NCBI GenBank assembly: GCA_938084455.1
Contig: CALKDX010000049.1
Coordinates: 1 to 48,051, forward strand
DNA from: Candidatus Poseidoniaceae archaeon
GTDB lineage: Archaea; Thermoplasmatota; Poseidoniia; Poseidoniales; Poseidoniaceae
DNA: 48,051 bases
Reading direction: 5' to 3'
Positions 26,775 to 35,609 of this stretch are shown here, piece after piece (position 1 is the stretch's first letter; the number at the start of each line of letters is the position of its first letter). The translations under genes were made by a program, and so were the position numbers. A model generated the notes under the pieces. It saw only the letters and a program-made list of their open reading frames with translations. It searched no databases and had not been told where the DNA came from.

Positions 26775-28160
26775 TCACACACCAAGCGTCAAACGTCCAA
26801 TGTCTCTTAGGCCCGGCGCAAGCCCAACAATAAGCACTGCAAGAACAATCAGAAGACGCAAATGCCGTTGTCGGTGCTCCACCTTCATCTCAGCAAACAA
26901 CCAAACAATTGTACCAATTAACACCGCTTTGACCAGCGTGAAAAGCCATGCACCTTCGCCGAATTCTATACCGATCGACTCATTGAGTCGGCCACCCAGC
27001 TTGATCACTTCGTTGCTTACCGGGTGCTTTTCGCCATAACCAAATGAATCAATGCCAACCATGGTCGCAAATCCATCACACAACTGCCCGTAGACCATGG
27101 CCAAGACCATCGGGGTGGCGAGCAGGCCTTTCTTTGATAGCAAACCTACGGGGTGTGAATTAACTAAATCACCAGCATCGTCCCAAGCATCGAGTTGAAC
27201 GCCTTCTGGCAGCACTCCAGCTTCAAATCCAGACAGTTTTAGTTGCCGCAGGTCTTCGATTCCCATTCTGTAAAGGAAGACACACACAACTGCAGGTATA
27301 CCAAGAACAACAAACAAAGGCCAAATCGGGGTTGTTTCCAATACCCTTGCACTTTCTTGCTCCCAAGGAGTGGCCAAAAATTGGGCCCAGTGAGCAACAC
27401 CCATGACCACTGCTGCTGAGCCAAAGGCCAGCATTCCACGGGTGATTGCAGGCCAATGTTGGGTCTTCAACATAATGCCAATCAAAACGGCAAATGAGGC
27501 AATGAGACCTGTAAGCACCCAGAACATGCCCATTTCTTCGTGTTCGAGATATGCAGGCTGATAGAGCAGCCCCCAGTGCAAGAGCAATGCAATTAGCAAG
27601 ATGGGCATCAATGCTCGTCGGATCTTAGCCTCATCGCGATCGCTCGTGGCGTGATCCCACTGGCCAGCGACCCATTGCGACGTTGCGGCAATACCAATCA
27701 ACCAGGCTGCAAGATGCAGATGAATCAATGGAGAGATGAAAAGCACATCCATGTCTTGAGTAAAGAAATCGGCATCCTCGAGGACCCGCATCGCCGGAGC
27801 GAGACAGACCCAAGCGATTAGGGCCAACGTCATTCGGTCGTCACAGGGAAAGTCTGCACGGCGAAACAACGCTTGGAGAATGACCACACAAACCAGCATT
27901 GAACCGGTGTAAATGGCTGTGTTCTGAGGTGAATAGCCAGCATCACCTGCCACACCTGCGTCTTTGGTAACCGGGTCCCAAATAATCGGTTTTAGGCCTT
28001 CATCCCAAACCACATCATTGGCCAAGACAAAACCGCTGAGTAACACTGCAATCAGAGCAAGCACAGCCCAAATCGCAGCCTTTTCCCAAATCGAATACTC
28101 AGAATTTGGCAAAGCAGGCTTGTGCTGTTCGAGATGTTGGTCGAGCGCAGTCCTTGACAT
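26775..28160 (-). CDS. DUF63 family multi-pass membrane protein
   Basis: A 461-residue integral membrane protein with roughly ten hydrophobic segments, the first at about 28-48 (AAIWAVLALIAVLLSGFVLAN). The region DAGYSPQNTAIYTGSMLVCVVILQALF, then LAPAMRVLEDADFF and FISPLIHLHLAAWLIG, matches the archaeal DUF63 family, whose function is unknown. The family normally has about 280-300 residues; this one is longer, with extra segments and an inserted stretch between about 330 and 360 (EAGVLPEGVQLDAWDDAGD). It stands between mccB and the FKBP gene on the same strand, with gaps of about 70-80 bases, so its place in a single operon is uncertain. Confidence 0.78.
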   Translation of the reverse strand: MSRTALDQHLEQHKPALPNSEYSIWEKAAIWAVLALIAVLLSGFVLANDVVWDEGLKPIIWDPVTKDAGVAGDAGYSPQNTAIYTGSMLVCVVILQALFRRADFPCDDRMTLALIAWVCLAPAMRVLEDADFFTQDMDVLFISPLIHLHLAAWLIGIAATSQWVAGQWDHATSDRDEAKIRRALMPILLIALLLHWGLLYQPAYLEHEEMGMFWVLTGLIASFAVLIGIMLKTQHWPAITRGMLAFGSAAVVMGVAHWAQFLATPWEQESARVLETTPIWPLFVVLGIPAVVCVFLYRMGIEDLRQLKLSGFEAGVLPEGVQLDAWDDAGDLVNSHPVGLLSKKGLLATPMVLAMVYGQLCDGFATMVGIDSFGYGEKHPVSNEVIKLGGRLNESIGIEFGEGAWLFTLVKAVLIGTIVWLFAEMKVEHRQRHLRLLIVLAVLIVGLAPGLRDIGRLTLGV

Positions 28161-28238
28161 CGTTTGGCCTCAAACTTGGGTTGGAATTGCCCACAATATG
28201 CTTTGGGGCTTCATGTGGCGGCGAGTGAGGCTTTTTCC

Positions 28239-29072
28239 TCACTCTTCTTCTTGCGAGAGACGAGCGATAAGATCGGCCTTTTTGCCACCAACTGGAAGAC
28301 CTGCGGCCTTGCAGCGTTCCTTAAGTTGAGCAACGGAAAGCGAGGAAAGGTCTTCACCTTCATCGCTATCATCCTCTTCATCTTGAACACCGAATCCTCG
28401 AGGTTCGTGAACTTCGATGAAGGAGACCTTACCGCATTCAACTGCGTCTCGAATGGTGGTGACCAAGCGGAATTTGAGCATGGCTGCGTTGGTGTCAAAG
28501 AGCATGGTTTGAGGCAGGACAATCATGAGGTCGTCGCCGTCGAAACTGACTTCAAAACCACTGTGTCCTGTGTTCGCTTGGAGCAAGGCGACCACTTGAT
28601 CTTCCTTTCCTTCGACAACTGCCACGACGTTGAATGAGTACTTGAGCGACTTACCAGCCATAGGATGGTTGTAATCGATGCGTGCTCGGCCTGCTGCAAG
28701 GTAGGAAAGGTGTCCTTGTCGGTTCCCAATGGTCACGGGAGCGCCGATGTAAAGGGAGTTTGGATCTTGAACAGCACGGATTAATTTGTCGATGCTGATG
28801 GTTTCAATTTGTGAAGGGTCTTTTTCGCCGTAAGCGTCTGCTGGTGCGATGACAACTTCCGTTTCTTTGCCTTTCTTTGCCTCACCTAGAGCTTCTTCGA
28901 AACCTGGGATCAGTTGCCCGCCACCGACAACACAGACCATTGGTTCGTATGTTCGGCTTTCTTGGTGGGCATCATGCTCTTTTGCGACTGCTTCACGGGT
29001 GGTCTCAATGAGGTCACCTGTTTCGTTGTTGTAGAGTTCATAATCGACGTGGACAATTGTTCCATCTTCCAT
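28239..29072 (-). CDS. FKBP-type (SlyD-like) peptidyl-prolyl isomerase fused to a SAP domain
   Basis: A 277-residue protein. The N-terminal half is an archaeal SlyD-like FKBP: EDGTIVHVDYELYNNETGDLIETT, VVGGGQLIPGFEEALGEAKKGKE and APADAYGEKDPSQIETI, interrupted by the insert-in-flap domain and resumed at DYNHPMAGKSLKYSFNVVAVV. It helps fold proteins by turning X-Pro bonds. Residues about 150-235 are an alpha/beta segment I do not recognise. An acidic linker (VQDEEDDSDEGEDLSS) leads to a 35-residue SAP motif at the C terminus (LSVAQLKERCKAAGLPVGGKKADLIARL), a helix-extended loop-helix usually used for DNA binding. The start at 29072 is fixed by the strong GGGAGGTAA five bases upstream. The longer open frame to 29216 would overlap ccmF and is rejected. 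Confidence 0.87.
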   Translation of the reverse strand: MEDGTIVHVDYELYNNETGDLIETTREAVAKEHDAHQESRTYEPMVCVVGGGQLIPGFEEALGEAKKGKETEVVIAPADAYGEKDPSQIETISIDKLIRAVQDPNSLYIGAPVTIGNRQGHLSYLAAGRARIDYNHPMAGKSLKYSFNVVAVVEGKEDQVVALLQANTGHSGFEVSFDGDDLMIVLPQTMLFDTNAAMLKFRLVTTIRDAVECGKVSFIEVHEPRGFGVQDEEDDSDEGEDLSSLSVAQLKERCKAAGLPVGGKKADLIARLSQEEE

Positions 29073-29142
29073 GGTATTACCTCCCTTTCGGGTAGTCCGG
29101 CGACCGTCGCCCCCTTCATAATTCCATTGGAGGGCCAGCGCC

Positions 29143-31722
29143 TCACTCTTCTTGCTCAGATTCCAATGAATCAAGCCGCAAGCCCTTGTTTTTGTTTGCA
29201 TCACCGGCCACAACAATCGCCATTCCGATGAGCATGGTCGCCCAGCCGAGCCACACCAAATGAGAAGCAGGAAGGTCGTAGACAGTCACACGGACAGTTT
29301 GCACTGATGCTTCGCCACCATCCATGGTTTGACCCATCAAACCGGCAGCTTGACTGCCGTCAAAAATGAAGACGATGTCTCCACTCCAACGGGTTAAGGT
29401 GTCGACCTCTGAACGGGCTGTTCCCGTCGAATCAAAGCGAAGCATACCTGGCTCAACCGTCCCAATTTCATCACCAATGGCTCCATCATTGACTCCATAA
29501 ACCGTAATTTGAACGCCGACATACCCATCACCAACTTCCAGGTCATTCGATTCAAAGACAAGGCCTGTGAATTCATAGGCATAATTGCCGTCGATTACAG
29601 GCTCATCACGGAGCATCGTGATGCGATGGCTTGCATCGCCACGATCAACCAAGACGGTGGTGTAGACGTGGCCAATCAGCAACAACACGAGGCCAAGGTG
29701 CACAAGGTGAGCACCAAATGGAATCCTGCGCCATAAGGCCTGTTTTCCTGCCGATTTACGCTGGACCACCAGCGCCTCTCGAGCGACCGGTAAGGCAACC
29801 AAGAAGAGCATTGGAAGCATCAACCACGCAAGGGTACCACGGACAAGGAATGAGGAAACAACCGTACTGGAGTCCATGCCAAACGCTGCCGGTTGCCACA
29901 GAGCGAAAAGGAAGGAAAGAGCAAGCGTGCCCAAAACAAGCCATGCGTTGCGTTGTGAATCGCCTTTCCTTCCCGTGTAAAAAGCCAATGCCGCAGCAAA
30001 AGCAAGGACGAATGGAGCGCCATAGACTTCGTGTGCATCAAAATTGACCGCGTCAATGCTTGCGATAAGAAGCACCAGCGTGAGAATAAGGTACAATCCA
30101 ACCAAGACCACTGCTGCCCACAACGCAATCTGCATCTGATTCCGCCGATCAAACAACGAGAGTGAAGATTGAGCGTCTTCTTCCTCGGGATTGAACAACC
30201 AAGGTGCAACGAACAGCAACATTGTGACACCCGCAGTCAGGATAGAAACCAATTCCGCCCATGCCCCAGCAAGGGCCAACATCACACCTGCTGCAGCCCA
30301 AGGCCACGCTTTCATTGCGTTTGGAGCGTAAAAGAGAGGCGTGAAGAACATCAATGCCAAGGCTGAGAAAAACACATTTGCGGAGAGCAAAGTGAGTGCG
30401 AAGAATACAATGAAGATCACGCCGAGGGTCGTGTAACTGCTTCCAAGGGAAAATAAACCAGTCTTTCCGATTGCAGTTTGGTAACTCCACCCGTCTTCTG
30501 AAATCACCATCTCACGCTTGTGAGAAAGCACGTCAAGCGTCAAAGGAAGCAGAAGGACCAACGGGAAAGCGAGGCTTGGCACAATTGAGTACACATCGGC
30601 TCCAAGCAGAACTGACTCACTGTCACCAAAGCCTCCCAAAACCGCAAGTGTTGCGCCGAGGAAGGGCAGCGCGAAGATCCAAGGACGGGGCATTGAGGCA
30701 TCGGTGGAAGATTGAACCCTCTGATGTTGAACCCATGCGCCTATGATCAAAAACAAAAGAAGCATGTAAGTGATGACTTCAACGCCAGCAAAGGTGTCTT
30801 CCTTGAGCAACACCATTCGTGAAAAGGCATCTGTTGGAGCCGTCCCTTCTTCGGCTGACACGAAGGTGTGAACCGATGAAGCCCAAACCCCACCTGCCCT
30901 CGTGACAAGGGTGGCAAAAAGAGCAAGACCTCCAGCAGCCAAACCGCCGCCAATCCAAGCACTGTCGCTTGTCCCGCCCGGTTTAGTGCGCATGTGGGCG
31001 AGGAGCACAAGCGCTAACCAAGGCAAGAAAGAACCCGTTTCGACAGGGTCCCAGGCCCAATATCCACCCCAATCGAGAATGAGGTAAGCCCACAATCCTC
31101 CCAACCCAATGCCAAGTGTAGCGACAAATAATCCGGGGCGTACTGTGGTAAGCATTCTTTTCTTGATGCCGCTGGAGTCTTCAAACATCGAAGCAAGGGC
31201 GATTGCTGCAGCGTGGAGGCAAAAAGAGTACGCAAGGAAGATCAACGGGGGGTGAATCACCATGAGATCAGTCTGAAGGAGCTCATTCAAGCCCTTGCCA
31301 ACAAAGAACGGTGATGCTTCCTTGAAAGGATTAAGGGTCTGTGCATTGAGAAGCAACAACAAATTGAACCCGTGGATAAACCTCAATCGGAGGGCATGGG
31401 TCGCCTCGTTTTCCCCGTTCATAGGCCGATGCCAGATCCAAGCCAAGAGCGTCATCCAGCCAACCCAGAGGAGCAAGGGGCCTTCACGGGCCGCCCAGGT
31501 GGCAGCAAATCGGTACTTCAGCGGTAAAGCAGCGCCACCATAGGCGACCACATGATGTATGGAGGTGTCATTGACCAGAAACCGGCTAGCAAGGGCTAAA
31601 AATGGGAGAACCATCAATCCATGAAGGATGAAAGAACCTAGTTTGGATTGCTTATGCAGGTGGGGTCTGAACAGCAAGACAGCAGCGGCAAGAATTGCCA
31701 GCCATAGAGTTGCACCCCACAT
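29143..31722 (-). CDS. ccmF: Cytochrome c biogenesis protein CcmF-like (heme lyase core)
   Basis: An 859-residue, many-pass membrane protein. The tryptophan-rich heme-handling motif is clear (DWGGYWAWDPVETGSFLPWL, about 217-236), with the supporting PLLLWVGWMTLLAWI, the histidine-bearing HPPLIFLAYSFCLHAAAIAL and the later VTRAGGVWASSVHTF. These identify CcmF, the part of the system I heme lyase that receives heme from CcmE and joins it to apocytochrome c outside the membrane. The C-terminal ~180 residues after the last helices form a soluble extracytoplasmic domain (RITMLRDEPVIDGNYAYEFTG) and one more helix. The length exceeds bacterial CcmF (about 650) mainly through this and extra helices. 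It starts 51 bases after the flavoprotein gene. CcmE, CcmA-C and CcmH are not in the window. Confidence 0.87.
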   Translation of the reverse strand: MWGATLWLAILAAAVLLFRPHLHKQSKLGSFILHGLMVLPFLALASRFLVNDTSIHHVVAYGGAALPLKYRFAATWAAREGPLLLWVGWMTLLAWIWHRPMNGENEATHALRLRFIHGFNLLLLLNAQTLNPFKEASPFFVGKGLNELLQTDLMVIHPPLIFLAYSFCLHAAAIALASMFEDSSGIKKRMLTTVRPGLFVATLGIGLGGLWAYLILDWGGYWAWDPVETGSFLPWLALVLLAHMRTKPGGTSDSAWIGGGLAAGGLALFATLVTRAGGVWASSVHTFVSAEEGTAPTDAFSRMVLLKEDTFAGVEVITYMLLLFLIIGAWVQHQRVQSSTDASMPRPWIFALPFLGATLAVLGGFGDSESVLLGADVYSIVPSLAFPLVLLLPLTLDVLSHKREMVISEDGWSYQTAIGKTGLFSLGSSYTTLGVIFIVFFALTLLSANVFFSALALMFFTPLFYAPNAMKAWPWAAAGVMLALAGAWAELVSILTAGVTMLLFVAPWLFNPEEEDAQSSLSLFDRRNQMQIALWAAVVLVGLYLILTLVLLIASIDAVNFDAHEVYGAPFVLAFAAALAFYTGRKGDSQRNAWLVLGTLALSFLFALWQPAAFGMDSSTVVSSFLVRGTLAWLMLPMLFLVALPVAREALVVQRKSAGKQALWRRIPFGAHLVHLGLVLLLIGHVYTTVLVDRGDASHRITMLRDEPVIDGNYAYEFTGLVFESNDLEVGDGYVGVQITVYGVNDGAIGDEIGTVEPGMLRFDSTGTARSEVDTLTRWSGDIVFIFDGSQAAGLMGQTMDGGEASVQTVRVTVYDLPASHLVWLGWATMLIGMAIVVAGDANKNKGLRLDSLESEQEE

Positions 31723-31773
31723 GGCTCATTACAACAGGGCATCCTTCAAGGACATTGCTGAGTGAGGGCCTGA

Positions 31774-33054
31774 TTACCAACCAAAATATTTGGCCCTTGA
31801 ATAACCGAACGAAAGCAAGATGGGAATCACCCGTTTTGTCAACAAAATGGGTTTTCTCACCATGATTTTCAGCACAATGCCCGCTTTTTGCAATGGAGTC
31901 ATGTTGCCCAGTTCTTCCGGCAGACAATGGGCCATGATCGACATCTGCTCATCCGTAAGATCGTACAGCGCAGTCTTCCCCTTCAGGATTTTGTGATAGG
32001 GAGGGAATTTACCTTTCCAAGCTTTCTCGTAGGATTTGAGCCGATTTTCAGAAAGGTCGTTTTCGGATATCGCTTTGGCAATGGTTTGAGCAGCTTGGCG
32101 ACCTGACCACAGAGCAAGATGGGAGCCACCCTCAAACAAAGGCGAGGTAAAGCCCGCTGCATCCCCCACAAGGATCACTCCGTCTGCTACGGTACGTGAA
32201 CGAGGGCCGGAAATTGGGATGGTACCTCCGAAAGGACGAACCTTGATGCCTTCAGCCCGCCAAGGAGGATTCACCGTTGGTTTTCCATCGAGGTATGTGT
32301 CTTGGATGAATGAATTGAGGTACTTGATCGCACCTTTTTTGTCGGTCGTCACAAGGCCAACGTTTGCTCGGCCGCCCTTCTTTGGGATCATCCATACATA
32401 GCCGTGCGGTGAATATTCTGGCCACAGATAAAAGTCAAGGTATCCGTCGTTGGGAACGTCTAACATCTCATACTGGAAGCCTGCTATCACTTCGACTTCC
32501 GTACCCATGTCAAGCAGTTTGGTTGCCGCGCCAGCAACCCCCGATGCATCGATCACCGCCTTGCATTCGATTGGAAAGCCGTCACCTCTACCATCGATTT
32601 TCCAATTAGAGAATTCATTTTCGCTATTGAAAATTCGCTCCATCGAAGTGACTCGGTGATGGAGCAGAAGTTCCGCTCCTTGATTGCACGCCTCATCACA
32701 GAGCCATCGCTCGAAAAGATGCTTTTCAAGAACATAACCAGGCTCTGTAACCAGTTTCTTTGTTCCATCTGGGAAGATGACACGAATTCCAGTCACGTCG
32801 AGGGCCTTGACCTCGTCGGGGATTTCGAGGTCTAGGTTTTGAACAGCAACATGACTGAGGCATTCCCCGCAGTGGACCGGAGTCCCGACCTCGGGATCTG
32901 CTTCAACAATGATTGTCTTTAATCCAGCACGAGCAGCGTGTAAAGCGGCTGAACCACCGCCAGGTCCTGCTCCGATAATGAGGACATCACAGTGTTGCGA
33001 GGCTCCGCCCATGAAGTGTTTGTAGCGGGGGAAGCCCTTGAAGGAAACGGTCAT
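31774..33054 (-). CDS. Geranylgeranyl reductase family FAD oxidoreductase
   Basis: A 426-residue flavoprotein. It opens with a dinucleotide-binding motif, CDVLIIGAGPGGGSAALHAARAGLKTIIVEAD. Next come the family markers CGECLS (residues around 65), PGYVLEKHLFERWLCDEA, a second flavin region VILVGDAAGFTSPLFEGGSHLALWSGRQAAQ, and the ending KAGIVLKIMVRKPILLTK. Archaeal members saturate the double bonds of digeranylgeranyl glycerolipids; relatives reduce the side chain of menaquinone. The ATG at 33054 overlaps the TGA of the blue copper gene by four bases, so the two are coupled. Together with CcmF and UbiD/UbiA this makes quinone side-chain reduction as plausible as membrane-lipid reduction. Confidence 0.85.
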   Translation of the reverse strand: MTVSFKGFPRYKHFMGGASQHCDVLIIGAGPGGGSAALHAARAGLKTIIVEADPEVGTPVHCGECLSHVAVQNLDLEIPDEVKALDVTGIRVIFPDGTKKLVTEPGYVLEKHLFERWLCDEACNQGAELLLHHRVTSMERIFNSENEFSNWKIDGRGDGFPIECKAVIDASGVAGAATKLLDMGTEVEVIAGFQYEMLDVPNDGYLDFYLWPEYSPHGYVWMIPKKGGRANVGLVTTDKKGAIKYLNSFIQDTYLDGKPTVNPPWRAEGIKVRPFGGTIPISGPRSRTVADGVILVGDAAGFTSPLFEGGSHLALWSGRQAAQTIAKAISENDLSENRLKSYEKAWKGKFPPYHKILKGKTALYDLTDEQMSIMAHCLPEELGNMTPLQKAGIVLKIMVRKPILLTKRVIPILLSFGYSRAKYFGW

Positions 33055-33533
33055 ACCGTTTGCTCATCGTCATCATTTCGACCAATACAGGCAGCGGCGA
33101 ATGCAGTCATGAGAAGCCCGGAGACCATCGAGAGCGCCGGAGTGTTTTCCACCGGCGCTTCTTCCTCTTCCTCGACTTCCACAACTGGGGCAGCGTTCAC
33201 AGTGATGCTTCCAACCATACCAACGCTTGCATGGGGTTCACAAACGAAGGTGTGCACCCCCGCTGTTCCGATTTCGAATACAAATCGATAATCGACGTTG
33301 CGGTCGGGTTCCCCAGAGTCAAAAAGTCCATCGTCAGCGACGGCATTGTGAGGAAGCGCCTGTCCGCTCCACATGAATCGAACAGCCTGGCCTTCTGTGA
33401 CGGTCACCTCAGAAGGACTGAACCTCAGGCTGCTGCTATCAACGGTCACAATCACATCCGATTCGTTTGAAGAGGCAGACGCTGGTGCAGCAATGAGCAT
33501 GATGCAAAGCAAACACAGGAACCACTTCGACAT
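33051..33533 (-). CDS. Membrane-anchored blue copper protein (plastocyanin/halocyanin-like)
   Basis: Numbered from the ATG at 33533 (160 residues): a signal peptide (MSKWFLCLLCIMLIAAPASA), a cupredoxin fold of about 90 residues, an acidic spacer (VEVEEEEEAPVEN) and a C-terminal transmembrane segment (LSMVSGLLMTAFAAACIG). The type 1 copper ligands are all present: His62 (ALPHNAV), Cys98, His101 and Met106 in FVCEPHASVGM. It would carry single electrons on the outer face of the membrane between a quinol-oxidising complex and a terminal oxidase. The open frame continues to 33623, but the signal peptide fixes the start at 33533. It is translationally coupled to the flavoprotein gene downstream and divergent from the UbiD gene. 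Confidence 0.88.
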   Translation of the reverse strand: MSKWFLCLLCIMLIAAPASASSNESDVIVTVDSSSLRFSPSEVTVTEGQAVRFMWSGQALPHNAVADDGLFDSGEPDRNVDYRFVFEIGTAGVHTFVCEPHASVGMVGSITVNAAPVVEVEEEEEAPVENTPALSMVSGLLMTAFAAACIGRNDDDEQTV

Positions 33534-33623
33534 AAGTCGGACTACGGTGATGTGCCTATCAATGCATGTATGCTTCTCCAACTTTTCATGATGGACAAGC
33601 TTCGGAAAAATACGACGGTTCAA

Positions 33624-35609
33624 ATGAAGGCTGCACCACGCAGGGGTGTGGCGTGGAAGACATCAAGGCGGTGGCTTGAGCATCTTGAGCAGCGTGGCGA
33701 GGTGCTGCGCATCAGCCGGCCAGTCGATGTCCAATTTGAGGCCGGTGCAATCGCCGATCTTCTGGTAAAGAATGACGGCCCAGCCGTTGTTTTTGAACAA
33801 CCTCGCCTTCCCGACGGGACCATCAGCGACATTCCGCTGGCAATGAACCTCTTTGGCGATCAAGACCGGACCATGAGAGCCTTGGGCGCCTCGCATGAAA
33901 CCGAAATCGGCGATCGAATGGTTGCGATGATGAAACCTGATATTGGACTCTACATGAGAAAGCCGTGGAAAGCACTACCGTTGCTCCGAGATGCCCTTGC
34001 AATGCCGCCTAGGAAAAAACGCAAAGGTAAATCTCAGCGGGTTCGCCTACCGACCGATTTGACACGGCTCCCAATTCCAACGACCTGGCCGAAAGACGGG
34101 GGACCGTTCGTCACCTTGCCATTGGTGGTGACCAAGGACCCAAAGAGCGGAGAACACAATCTTGGGATGTACAGAGCCCAAGTCTTCGGGCCCAAGGAAA
34201 TCGGACTCCATTGGCAAATTCACAAGCACGGGGCTGAACACGCTGCGGCGGCCAAAGCGTCGGGCAAGGAGGTACGAATGCCTGTTGCCATTTGCATGGG
34301 GGGTCCACCAGAGCTTATTTTCTCAGCCATATCACCCCTGCCGGATAATCTAAGCGAATACCAGTTCGCTGGAATCCTTGGCCGTAAATCCCTGCCCATC
34401 ACCAAAGCCCTAACTCAAGATCTCATGGTTCCTGCAGAGGCTGATATCGTCATCGAAGGCTACTGTATCCCCGGAGAAACTCGACTCGAGGGGCCATTTG
34501 GCGATCACTTTGGTTTTTATTCCCTCACGGGCCAATACCCCGTCATGCACGTCACAGCAATCACATGCAGGAAGGACGCTGTGCTTGCAGCCACGATTGT
34601 TGGCCTACCACCCATGGAAGACGGCCACCTCGGTGAAGCAATTGGTCGGCAATTTTCACCTGTGTTAAACTTCCAACACCGCGATGTCAAAAGCGTGCAC
34701 CTGCCGATGGAAACTGGGTTCCACAACCTCGCCATTGTTGCATCAAAACAACGCTATCCACGCCAGGGACGCAAAACAGCAGTTGGGCTGCTCGGTGCCG
34801 GGCAAATGATGTTCTTGAAAACCATGATTGCAATCGATGAGCAGCAAAACCCCAAAGATCTCGAAGCGCTATTAGACGCACTTAACGATAAAGTGGACAT
34901 TGCAACAGACGTCATCATCCTCGATGGAATGGTTGCAGACTCCCTTGAGGCTGCAAGCCCGTATGAAAACGTGCACAGTAAACTTCTGATTGACGCAACA
35001 ACATTGGCAGCCGCCGACCCCAGATCTCCAAACCCTCCTCTCGAAGGTTCATTCCGCCAAGAGACTCCAGCATGGCGGCAAGGTAAAGGCGAATCACCAT
35101 CGTTTGAGTCTTTTGAAGAGGTGAAGGCACTCGACGGAGTTGCCGACGCAAGAATGCTTCGCGGAAGCATCATGGTGGTGACTCTGGATGTTGATGGCAC
35201 CCCCACCCCAGAAGACGGCTGTGATGTATCAAATGACGATGCTGAACAAGCACGAAGGGACAAGATAAACCAATTGCGAAATTCAATTTGGCAATTGGAC
35301 AAGGATTCTTCACTTCGTTGGCTATTTTTCACCAACAACGACATGGATCTCCACTGTGCGAAAGCCCGGCGACGTTTGCTTTGGCAACTCACATCACGCT
35401 TCGACGTGGGCCGAGGCCTCACCTTTGATTCACAGCGATCTCGCCTTTGTTGGGATGCAACGACACCCATTCCGTCCGAGCAATACGGCGTACGCCGTTG
35501 GCCCTCAATCACGCTTCATAGCCCAGAAACACTGGAAAAAGTGGCAAAACACCCGGAACTTGCTAAGTACCAATGGCCGCCGCATCTTTCCTTTGGAGGC
35601 AAGGCTTGA
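33624..35609 (+). CDS. UbiD-family prenyl-FMN-dependent decarboxylase
   Basis: A decarboxylase of the UbiD family, which needs prenylated FMN made by UbiX. From the ATG at 33624 it has 661 residues. Recognisable family stretches are LRISRPVDVQFEAGAIADLL, NLGMYRAQVFGPKEIGLHWQIHKHGA, PVAICMGGPPELIFSAISPLP, PAEADIVIEGYCIPGETRLEGPFGDHFGFYS, and MHVTAITCRKDAVLAATIVGLPPMEDG. It is longer than typical UbiD (~490), with an insert near 110-135 rich in K and R (MPPRKKRKGKSQ) and extra residues towards the C terminus that include the palindromic element at 35271. The frame is open to 33552, with other ATGs at 33588 and 33591, so the start is uncertain. The UbiA gene overlaps its stop by one base; a UbiD-UbiA pair is typical of menaquinone synthesis. 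Confidence 0.85.
   Translation: MKAAPRRGVAWKTSRRWLEHLEQRGEVLRISRPVDVQFEAGAIADLLVKNDGPAVVFEQPRLPDGTISDIPLAMNLFGDQDRTMRALGASHETEIGDRMVAMMKPDIGLYMRKPWKALPLLRDALAMPPRKKRKGKSQRVRLPTDLTRLPIPTTWPKDGGPFVTLPLVVTKDPKSGEHNLGMYRAQVFGPKEIGLHWQIHKHGAEHAAAAKASGKEVRMPVAICMGGPPELIFSAISPLPDNLSEYQFAGILGRKSLPITKALTQDLMVPAEADIVIEGYCIPGETRLEGPFGDHFGFYSLTGQYPVMHVTAITCRKDAVLAATIVGLPPMEDGHLGEAIGRQFSPVLNFQHRDVKSVHLPMETGFHNLAIVASKQRYPRQGRKTAVGLLGAGQMMFLKTMIAIDEQQNPKDLEALLDALNDKVDIATDVIILDGMVADSLEAASPYENVHSKLLIDATTLAAADPRSPNPPLEGSFRQETPAWRQGKGESPSFESFEEVKALDGVADARMLRGSIMVVTLDVDGTPTPEDGCDVSNDDAEQARRDKINQLRNSIWQLDKDSSLRWLFFTNNDMDLHCAKARRRLLWQLTSRFDVGRGLTFDSQRSRLCWDATTPIPSEQYGVRRWPSITLHSPETLEKVAKHPELAKYQWPPHLSFGGKA
35271..35297. 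repeat. Palindromic CAATTG element, copy 3
   Basis: Two CAATTG boxes start 21 bases apart around the core AAATT, one base, AATTT, giving a near-perfect palindrome of the whole 27 bases. It is the best copy in the window and lies inside the ubiD-family gene, encoding part of the segment KINQLRNSIWQLDKD. Confidence 0.6.

Noticed and set aside
29072-29216. 48-codon N-terminal extension of the FKBP-SAP protein
   Set aside because: It would overlap the ccmF end and ignores the strong GGGAGGTAA site before 29072.
34754-35512. 252-codon minus-strand open frame opposite the UbiD gene
   Set aside because: It is antisense to an established gene. Its S- and R-rich product shows no domain.
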